From the NCBI GenBank assembly GCA_945910005.1, contig OX246747.1, positions 628,947-692,946 of the forward strand: a stretch of DNA of 64,000 nucleotides. Reading direction: 5' to 3'. The notes beneath the pieces are model-generated. The model was not told the origin of the DNA. It was given only the letters and a program-made list of their open reading frames with translations, and did no database searches. Positions 56,301-64,000 of the stretch are shown one piece after another. A program made the translations under genes and the position numbers. The stretch comes from Isoperla grammatica. Taxonomy: Eukaryota; Arthropoda; Insecta; Plecoptera; Perlodidae. Each line of letters begins with the position of its first letter. Position 1 is the stretch's first letter.

Positions 56301-58152
56301 GGTGGAGGAACTGTTACATGTTCCGCGCATGTGACTGTAGCCGCCCGTTTCCACGCCTACAACTGTACACAGTCGCAGTATAGGGTGGAGGAACTGTTAC
56401 ATGTTCCGCGCATGTGACTGTAGCCGCCCGTTTCCACGCCTACAACTGTACACAGTCGCAGTATAGGGTGGAGGAACTGTTACATGGTCCGCGCATGTGA
56501 CTGTAGCCGCCCGTTTCCACGCCTACAACTGTACACAGTCGCAGTATAGGGTGGAGGAACTGTTACATGTTCCGCGCATGTGACTGTAGCCGCCCGTTTC
56601 CACGCCTACAACTGTACACAGGTGCAGTATAGGGTGGAGGAACATGTTCCGCGCATGTGACTGTAGCCGCCCGTTTCCACGCCTACAACTGTACACAGTC
56701 GCAGTATAGGGTGGAGGAACTGTTACATGTTCCGCGCATGTGACTGTAGCCGCCCGTTTCCACGCCTACAACTGTACACAGTCGCAGTATAGGGTGGAGG
56801 AACTGTTACATGTTCCGCGCATGTGACTGTAGCCGCCCGTTTCCACGCCTACAACTGTACACAGTCGCAGTATAGGGTGGAGGAACTGTTACATGTTCCG
56901 CGCATGTGACTGTAGCCGCCCGTTTCCACGCCTACAACTGTACACAGTCGCAGTATAGGGTGGAGGAACTGTTACATGTCCCGCACATGTGACTGTAACC
57001 GCCCGTTTCCACGCCTACAACTGTACACAGTCGCAGTATAGGGTGGAGGAACTGTTACATGTTCCGCGCATGTGACTGTAGCCGCCCGTTTCCACGCCTA
57101 CAACTGTACACAGTCGCAGTATAGGGTGGAGGAACTGTTACATGTTCCGCGCATGTGACTGTAGCCGCCCGTTTCCACGCCTACAACTGTACACAGTCGC
57201 AGTATAGGGTGGAGGAACTGTTACATGTTCCGCGCATGTGACTGTAACCACCCGTTTCCACGCCTACAACTGTACACAGTCGCAGTATAGGGTGGAGGAA
57301 CTGTTACATGTTCCGCGCATGTGACTGTAGCCGCCCGTTTCCACGCCTACAACTGTACACAGTCGCAGTATAGGGTGGAGGAACTGTTACATGTTCCGCG
57401 CATGTGACTGTAGCCGCCCGTTTCCACGCCTACAACTGTACACAGTCGCAGTATAGGGTGGAGGAACTGTTACATGTTCCGCGCATGTGACTGTAGCCGC
57501 CCGTTTCCACGCCTACAACTGTACACAGTCGCAGTATAGGGTGGAGGAACTGTTACATGTTCCGCGCATGTGACTGTAACCACCCGTTTCCACGCCTACA
57601 ACTGTACACAGTCGCAGTATAGGGTGGAGGAACTGTTACATGTTCCGCGCATGTGACTGTAGCCGCCCGTTTCCACGCCTACAACTGTACACAGTCGCAG
57701 TATAGGGTGGAGGAACTGTTACATGTTCCGCGCATGTGACTGTAGCCGCCCGTTTCCACGCCTACAACTGTACACAGTCGCAGTATAGGGTGGAGGAACT
57801 GTTACATGTTCCGCGCATGTGACTGTAACCACCCGTTTCCACGCCTACAACTGTACACAGTCGCAGTATAGGGTGGAGGAACATGTTCCGCGCATGTGAC
57901 TGTAGCCGCCCGTTTCCACGCCTACAACTGTACACAGTCGCAGTATAGGGTGGAGGAACTGTTACATGTTCCGCGCATGTGACTGTAACCAACCGTTTCC
58001 ACGCCTACAACTGTACACCACGGCTACAAACCAAGACACAAGAGTCGCAGTATAGGGTGGAGGAACTGTTACATGTTCCGCGCATGTGACTGTAACCAAC
58101 CGTTTCCACGCCTACAACTGTACACCACGGCTACCAACCAAGACACAAGAGT
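53340..58152. repeat. 77/83-bp minisatellite array with higher-order structure (about 60 copies)
   Basis: The base unit is 77 bp (GCAGTATAGGGTGGAGGAAC, ATGTTCYGCGCATGTGACTG, TARCCRCCCGTTTCCACGCC, TACAACTGTACACAGTC). To the right an 83-bp form with an added CTGTTA prevails. Occasional longer units carry CCACGGCTACCAACCAAGAC (54952, 55213, then two at the right edge). A rare GGGTGGGGGAAC variant occurs at 53891 and 54661, 770 bp apart (exactly ten units). The unit without the insert contains GGAACATGTTCC, a 12-bp palindrome. Minus-strand frames of about 72 codons repeat in every unit and are not genes. Confidence 0.97.
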
Positions 58153-58438
58153 CTTTAAACTTGATGAATAAGAGTTTTAAACGAAGATTAATTAATTTTG
58201 CCACGCAATATTTAGTTTCGTAAAGTTGGTATATTCTGTAAACGTGTTCTCCCTGGCTGTCTAGCGACGAGATACTATAGCTAATTAAATATTCAAAAGG
58301 TTGGAAACACTGTTTTGAAATTGGGTCTAGCATCTTAATAATACCATGGTGAAGATGAAGGGGGGAGGAACATGGCTGTTCCACAAACATTGACCGCCAC
58401 ATGAGGCTAATGAAAGCGTCATCAAACACTCCTGACAC

Positions 58439-58470
<32 letters not shown>

Positions 58471-58585
58471 CGATTGGAACTATAAGGGTGAACTACGATA
58501 AAACAAAAATCATCGATAATTCAATGATTGTACTTAGACCGGATGATGTATCAATATTATCGAAAAACAATTAATAAAACATTGC
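58153..58585. other. Unassigned spacer with a (TGAT)n run
   Basis: An ATTG/TGAT tetranucleotide run of about 9 copies lies at 58439-58477. No supported gene. Confidence 0.6.
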
Positions 58586-58719
58586 GAGTGTAATGCCTTG
58601 TGTGAGTGTAATGCCTTGTGCGAGTGTAATGCCTTGTGTGAGTGTAATGCCTTGTGTGAGTGTAATGCCTTGTGCGAGTGTAATGCCTTGTGCGAGTGTA
58701 ATGCCTTGTGTGAGTGTAA
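58586..58719. repeat. 17-bp minisatellite array (8 copies)
   Basis: The unit GAGTGTAATGCCTTGTG has a TGTG/TGCG polymorphism. It ends about 30 bp before a large foldback element. Confidence 0.95.
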
Positions 58720-58751
58720 TAGAAACAAAATGTCAAAGTTCGTATTATTAA

Positions 58752-59318
58752 AGCAGTATTATTTACTATGTATAAAATTAATTCTGAATGTTATGTGTAT
58801 ATATAGGCCTATACATATTTGATTTCTTCGATTTTAGATTTATATTTTGAAAATAAATGTTGGATTGGTTTACCGCTAAAAATGTTTGCTTACTATATAT
58901 ACTAGTCGAACTCCCAAATCGTGTAGTCTCCTTTTATTTTCAGTACATTTCAATTCATTAAAATACATTTGGATCGCTTTGTTGAATGAAAAAACAATTG
59001 TCATTAATATATATATAAAATGACAATTGTTTTTTCATTGAATATATTGTTATATTGTTGTTTCTGTTGTTGTTGTTGTTGATATTATTGTTATATTTTT
59101 TTCATTTTAATATAATATATATAAATATATATTAAAATGACAATTGTTTTTTCATTCAACAAAGCGATCCAAATGATTTTAATTAATTGAAATGTACTGA
59201 AAACAAAAGGAGACTACCCGATTTGGCAGTCCGACTGGTATATATAGTACGAAAACATTTTTAGCGGTAAACCAATCCAACGTTTATTTTCAAAAAATAA
59301 ATGTAAAATCGAAGAAAT

Positions 59319-59358
<40 letters not shown>

Positions 59359-59402
59359 AATAACATTCAGAATTAATTTTATACATAGTAAATAATACTG
59401 CT
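58752..59402. mobile_element. Large foldback element (651 bp)
   Basis: Two inverted arms of about 250 bp flank an AT-rich centre. Outer ends: AGCAGTATTATTTACTATG and its exact complement ending at 59402. Further matching landmarks include TTCTGAATGTTAT, GGTTTACCGCTAAAAATG, AGGAGACTAC and CAACAAAGCGATCCAAATG, in mirrored order. The arms have diverged in places: the right arm has a long (TA)n run where the left has GTATATATAGGCC. No transposase is present. Family unknown. Confidence 0.85.
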
Positions 59403-59489
59403 CTAGCAATGGATCCTATTTTTAATTTAACTAATTTATTGATTTGCTTTCATGCCTGGATACGGCGCAGCTATTACAATATGGAGCAT

Positions 59490-59615
59490 AGCGGCCCCAA
59501 CAGCTGCCGTAGAAGCGTCTCTAAGTAAAACCGGAAGCCCAGGGGTTCGATTCCAGGTGGGGCACAAATACTACCGCTTCATTAACTACGATGATGATGA
59601 TAATAATAATACCAA
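59490..59615 (+). mobile_element. tRNA-derived SINE
   Basis: A consensus B box GGTTCGATTCC (59544-59554) lies in a T-arm context, preceded by GAAGCGTCTCTAAGTAAAAC and CGGAAGCCCAGG, as in a tRNA anticodon region. The A box is degraded (around GCTGCCGTAGAAGCG, 59504-59518). A GATGATGATAATAATAAT tail (59590-59608) fits a SINE 3' end. Confidence 0.65.
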
Positions 59616-59891
59616 ACAAAATGTGACAACCTCGTGGAGACAGAGTATAGTGAAACAGAGCCAACTCCTCGAGGGTCTAAGTCAAGACGTCGTCACAGGG
59701 GGGGGGGGGGGGGGGGGGTCTTATTAACACGGCGACTCGCGGGCGGCACGCCCGGCTTTACCAAAACTTTAACGAAATTAATTTCTAATGAGCAACAGAA
59801 GAAGAAGACGACGCAGAAGAAGATGATGAAGAAGAAGAAGAAGGAGACGAGGGTGATAATTTCATGTCGCGGCTCATAAATAGAAAACAAC
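59616..59891. other. Spacer with a G21 run and a GAA-rich stretch
   Basis: A homopolymer of about 21 G lies at 59698-59718, and a purine-rich GAAGAAG stretch at about 59798-59848. No gene. Confidence 0.6.
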
Positions 59892-60185
59892 CGAGCCCGT
59901 TAGCGCGCGGGGCCACGACACATCCCTGTGGCCCGTTATACACATACTAGTCCCATCTACTGCCCTCTTAGACCGAGCCCGTTAGCGCGCGGGGCCACGA
60001 CACATCCCTGTGGCCCGTTATACACATACTAGTCCCATCTACTGCCCTCTTAGACCGAGCCCGTTAGCGCGCGGGGCCACGACACATCCCTGTGGCCCGT
60101 TATACACATACTAGTCCCATCTACTGCCCTCTTAGACCGAGCCCGTTAGCGCGCGGGGCCACGACACATCCCTGTGGCCCGTTAT
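59892..60185. repeat. 82-bp minisatellite array, left part (3.6 copies)
   Basis: The unit ACCGAGCCCGTTAGCGCGCG, GGGCCACGACACATCCCTGT, GGCCCGTTATACACATACTA, GTCCCATCTACTGCCCTCTT, AG is 82 bp. The array stops mid-unit after CCCGTTAT, where an element has inserted. Confidence 0.96.
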
Positions 60186-60711
60186 TCGACACTAAATGTG
60201 TCAAGAGATAGCACCACTGCTGCGCAACATGGCTGACAGTTAGAGGGTAACAAACTGACAGGAGATCATGGATCCGCCTAAACTTGTTATTGCGCAAAGT
60301 AAGTTTTTAACTTTATTCTGAAATATACATATATTTGAAAGCAAATAGAGACCAAAGGAACCTCAATGAAAGAGAGGCAGTGTTAATCGGTGGCCTTTTA
60401 ATTGCATGTGGTTAATTAACATTATGAGCAGAACATGAACTTCGGCCCTTCGGATGCTTGGTGTGTCCCCTGATCCAAAATCCCCATAATATCAAAGGCA
60501 TCTTGGAAACAAAACGCAACCAGCAAATATCCAGCAAAGCTGGATATTCACTGATGCAACAATATCGCTTATGTTTCTTTGGAATCGTTGCCATTCTCAT
60601 ATAAACACTGACAAATGACACTGACAAATGACATCCAGCGGCTTTGTTGCCCTCTAACTATTAGTTCACGATTTCGCCACCAGAGATCATATCTGCAACA
60701 TTTAGTGCCGA
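60186..60711. mobile_element. 526-bp inserted element with terminal inverted repeats
   Basis: It interrupts the 82-bp array in phase. The terminal repeats TCGACACTAAATGT (60186-60199) and ACATTTAGTGCCGA (60698-60711) pair with one mismatch. Subterminal AGTTAGAGGG and CCCTCTAACT also pair. Removing it with one AT restores an uninterrupted unit, so the target duplication appears to be AT (2 bp). No transposase. Superfamily unassigned. Confidence 0.8.
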
Positions 60712-62145
60712 ATACACATACTAGTCCCATCTACTGCCCTCTTAGACCGAGCCCGTTAGCGCGCGGGGCCACGACACATCCCTGTGGCCCGTTATACACA
60801 TACTAGTCCCATCTACTGCCCTCTTAGACCGAGCCCGTTAGCGCGCGGGGCCACGACACATCCCTGTGGCCCGTTATACACATACTAGTCCCATCTACTG
60901 CCCTCTTAGACCGAGCCCGTTAGCGCGCGGGGCCACGACACATCCCTGTGGCCCGTTATACACATACTAGTCCCATCTACTGCCCTCTTAGACCGAGCCC
61001 GTTAGCGCGCGGGGCCACGACACATCCCTGTGGCCCGTTATACACATACTAGTCCCATCTACTGCCCTCTTAGACCGAGCCCGTTAGCGCGCGGGGCCAC
61101 GACACATCCCTGTGGCCCGTTATACACATACTAGTCCCATCTACTGCCCTCTTAGACCGAGCCCGTTAGCGCGCGGGGCCACGACACATCCCTGTGGCCC
61201 GTTATACACATACTAGTCCCATCTACTGCCCTCTTAGACCGAGCCCGTTAGCGCGCGGGGCCACGACACATCCCTGTGGCCCGTTATACACATACTAGTC
61301 CCATCTACTGCCCTCTTAGACCGAGCCCGTTAGCGCGCGGGGCCACGACACATCCCTGTGGCCCGTTATACACATACTAGTCCCATCTACTGCCCTCTTA
61401 GACCGAGCCCGTTAGCGCGCGGGGCCACGACGCATCCCTGTGGCCCGTTATACACATACTAGTCCCATCTACTGCCCTCTTAGACCGAGCCCGTTAGCGC
61501 GCGGGGCCACGACACATCCCTGTGGCCCGTTATACACATACTAGTCCCATCTACTGCCCTCTTAGACCGAGCCCGTTAGCGCGCGGGGCCACGACACATC
61601 CCTGTGGCCCGTTATACACATACTAGTCCCATCTACTGCCCTCTCAGACCGAGCCCGTTAGCGCGCGGGGCCACGACACATCCCTGTGGCCCGTTATACA
61701 CATACTAGTCCCATCTACTGCCCTCTTAGACCGAGCCCGTTAGCGCGCGGGGCCACGACACATCCCTGTGGCCCGTTATACACATACTAGTCCCATCTAC
61801 TGCCCTCTTAGACCGAGCCCGTTAGCGCGCGGGGCCACGACACATCCCTGTGGCCCGTTATACACATACTAGTCCCATCTACTGCCCTCTTAGACCGAGC
61901 CCGTTAGCGCGCGGGGCCACGACACATCCCTGTGGCCCGTTATACACATACTAGTCCCATCTACTGCCCTCTTAGACCGAGCCCGTTAGCGCGCGGGGCC
62001 ACGACACATCCCTGTGGCCCGTTATACACATACTAGTCCCATCTACTGCCCTCTTAGACCGAGCCCGTTAGCGCGCGGGGCCACGACACATCCCTGTGGC
62101 CCGTTATACACATACTAGTCCCATCTACTGCCCTCTTAGACCGAG
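60712..62145. repeat. 82-bp minisatellite array, right part (about 17.5 copies)
   Basis: It resumes in phase at ATACACATACTAG and continues nearly without variation (one CGACGCATCC at about 61428, one CTCTCAGACC at 61642). It ends within a unit at GACCGAGC. Confidence 0.97.
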
Positions 62146-62375
62146 CCACCTGAAAGAAAATCAACAGATACCTGGCGTTCTTTCACACATTCGTAAATGC
62201 ATGGTTAGGCTTAGTCGAGTGCACAGGCGGTTTGGCCACATCCACCGTTACAGGTAACCAACAGATGGTCTTAAATTATCCCCAATCGACCTGTTTATAT
62301 TGGATGGTTGGAATTAGCGAAGAAGAAAATAAAGTTGTCACCTTGGACTCGGCTGTGTCGTAAGCATCAGAATAC
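62146..62375 (+). mobile_element. Copy of interspersed element X
   Basis: ATCAACAGATACCTGGCGTT, CTTTCACACATTCGTAAATG, TAGGCTTAGTCGAGTG, then CAGGTAACCAACAG, CGACCTGTTTA, AAGAAGAAAATAAA and GTGTCGTAAGCAT. These correspond in order to the copy at 42000-42290. It begins exactly at the array edge. I see no coding potential. Confidence 0.55.
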
Positions 62376-62467
62376 TTTCGTTGGGGCAACTATAGTTGAC
62401 TAGTAGCACGTTAACTGGCACTTTGCTCATTATAATAAATGTTTGTTTGATGTTTGTATTATTGTCT

Positions 62468-62837
62468 TTAAGAGCGAAGGATACCTCTACGTCAAAAACC
62501 GCAGAAAATTTTCGTTTTTTAATTATATCTCAAGATTGAAACACAACATCAAAAATCTGAGACACCATAGCGCTGTGGTTTGGTAATCCCTACACACTGA
62601 ATGATAAATGTATTTAACGTTATCATCAGTATGACTGTGATAACGATTTCCTAGGAAGTCGTTATCACAGTCATACTGATGGTAACGTTAAATACATTTA
62701 TCATTCAGTGTGTAGGGCTTACCAAACCCCAGCGCTATGGTGTCTCAGATTTTTGATGTTGTGTTTCAATCTTGAGATATAATTAAAAAACGAAAATTTT
62801 CTGCGGTTTTTGACGTAGAGGTATCCTTCGCTCTTAA
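62468..62837. mobile_element. Near-perfect palindromic MITE (370 bp)
   Basis: The whole element is one inverted repeat centred on CCTAGG (62650-62655), with outer ends TTAAGAGCGAAGGATACCTC and its complement. Only a handful of mismatches separate the arms (for example GATTTCC against GGAAGTC next to the centre). It is a younger relative of the MITE split by the retrotransposon at 9022-15015. TTAA at both borders would fit a piggyBac-like target site, which is inference. Confidence 0.9.
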
Positions 62838-63202
62838 TGTACATTGTAGAGTTGTGTATTATTATTTTCCTTATGTTATAAACCAAGATCTATTATACTG
62901 AATACCACCACTGACACCAAATAAAATAAATACAAAAAAGAAAGAAATCAAGATGATCAGATAAAAATATCGCTCACTTGTCAGCATAGATCGCGCCGCG
63001 CTGGTCCGATAACTCAGGCCAGGCGCCAACACGCGACGACGCGGCCAGCCTGGCAGATGTTATTTATTGTTGTTTCAACCCGATCGTTTAATTTAAGAAC
63101 GGCAAGACCGCCGGGAGGCCAACCCAACGACAAACCGATAAAACTGCGTCTAAACAATCCGGCGACTGTTTATACAACCAGTACAGAGCCCGGTCTGTTT
63201 CC
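62838..63202. other. Unassigned spacer
   Basis: An AT-rich then GC-richer spacer. A 111-codon plus frame (63057-63392) runs into the next array and has no domain. Confidence 0.5.
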
Positions 63203-64000
63203 AACACTGTCTGCGCACGGCAGCGATATCAGTGTTGTTACCCAACACTGTCTGCGCACGGCAGCGATATCAGTGTTGTTACCCAACACTGTCTGCGCAC
63301 GGCAGCGATATCAGTGGTGTTACTTCTTAGAGCCCGGTCTATTTCCAACACTGTCTGCGCACGGCAGTGATATCAGTGGTGTTACTTCTTAGAGCCCGGT
63401 CTATTTCCAACACTGTCTGCGCACGGCAGCGATATCAGTGGTGTTACTTCTTAGAGCCCGGTCTATTTCCAACACTGTCTGCGCACGGCAGCGATATCAG
63501 TGGTGTTACTTCTTAGAGCCCGGTCTATTTCCAACACTGTCTGCGCACGGCAGCGATATCAGTGGTGTTACTTCTTGGATCCGGACACTGTCTGCGCACG
63601 GCAGCGATATCAGTGGTGTAACTTCTTGGATCCGGACACTGTCTGCGCACGGCAGCGATATCAGTGGTGTTACTATTAAGATCCGGACACTGTCTGCGCA
63701 CGGCAGCGATATCAGTGGTGTTACTTCTTGGATCCGGACACTGTCAGCGCACGGCAGCGATATCAGTGGTGTTACTTCTTGGATCCGGACACTGTCAGCG
63801 CACGGCAGCGATATCAGTGGTGTTACTTCTTGGATCCGGACACTGTCAGCGCACGGCAGCGATATCAGTGGTGTTACTTCTTGGATCCGGACACTGTCAG
63901 CGCACGGCAGCGATATCAGTGGTGTTACTTCTTGGATCCGGACACTGTCAGCGCACGGCAGCGATATCAGTGGTGTTACTTCTTGGATCCGGACACTGTC
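63203..64000. repeat. Tandem array with one core and three linkers (41, 62 and 51 bp)
   Basis: A shared core ACACTGTCTGCGCACGGCAG followed by CGATATCAGTG and K-TGTTAC is repeated with three successive linkers. The first steps are 41 bp (63203, 63244, 63285), then several 62-bp units containing TTCTTAGAGCCCGGTCTATT, then 51-bp units with TTCTTGGATCCGG up to the window edge. AACACTG and CAGTGTT in the first units are complementary, so each core can fold into a hairpin. The array continues beyond 64000. Confidence 0.95.

Noticed and set aside
60412..60627. 71-codon minus-strand frame inside the inserted element
   Set aside because: Short, with no conserved transposase motif.

Overview
This window looks like animal nuclear DNA, most likely from an arthropod, although I cannot place it more precisely. 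The support is a Ty3/gypsy retrotransposon, tRNA-derived SINEs, hAT-type and foldback MITEs, AT-rich spacers, and no prokaryotic gene organisation. I see no host protein-coding gene that I can defend. The only convincing coding sequences are gag and pol of one LTR retrotransposon at 9351-14958.

The dominant content is tandem repeat. Adding my own span estimates, about 35 kb of the 64 kb (roughly 55%) is tandem array, made of more than 25 families with different unit lengths (5, 7, 8, 17, 18, 19, 20, 26, 42, 43, 47-49, 48, 49, 45/56, 51, 69, 77/83, 82, 96, 112, 115, 145, 161 bp and others). Several unit lengths are multiples of three and lack stops, so they give very long but spurious open frames.

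Layout: 1-3931 holds three arrays (51, 43 and 161 bp). 3932-9021 is mostly unassigned AT-rich DNA with a minus-strand SINE, a 145-bp array and a foldback. 9022-15015 is a palindromic MITE split by an intact, recent Ty3/gypsy element. 15448-19640 holds a 42-bp and a 26-bp array. 21334-23088 is a 47-49 bp array. 24524-28318 holds 18-bp and 45/56-bp arrays. 29526-32845 runs 7-bp array, SINE, 49-bp array. 33111-35788 is a microsatellite and the 69-bp array. 36151-39883 is a hAT-like MITE followed by two directly fused arrays (20 and 112 bp). 40237-45455 holds the 115-bp array and simple 5-, 7- and 8-bp repeats. 47567-50272 holds 48- and 96-bp arrays and a hAT MITE with a perfect 8-bp target duplication. 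51452-58152 is a 128-bp duplication, a 19-bp array and a 4.8-kb 77/83-bp array. 58587-64000 is a 17-bp array, a large foldback, a SINE, an 82-bp array split by an inserted element, a near-perfect palindromic MITE, and an array with one core and three successive linkers.

The most interesting readings are these. (1) The gag-pol overlap has a textbook -1 frameshift signal: GGGAAAC, a 7-nt spacer and an H-type pseudoknot. (2) A degenerate interspersed family, called element X here (marked by CACGCTGTTTCAACGAA and by CTAGTTACGTTGGGCC), turns up repeatedly at the edges of otherwise unrelated arrays and seems to have supplied the sequence of at least one array. (3) Nested insertions and higher-order repeats let the relative order of several events be read.
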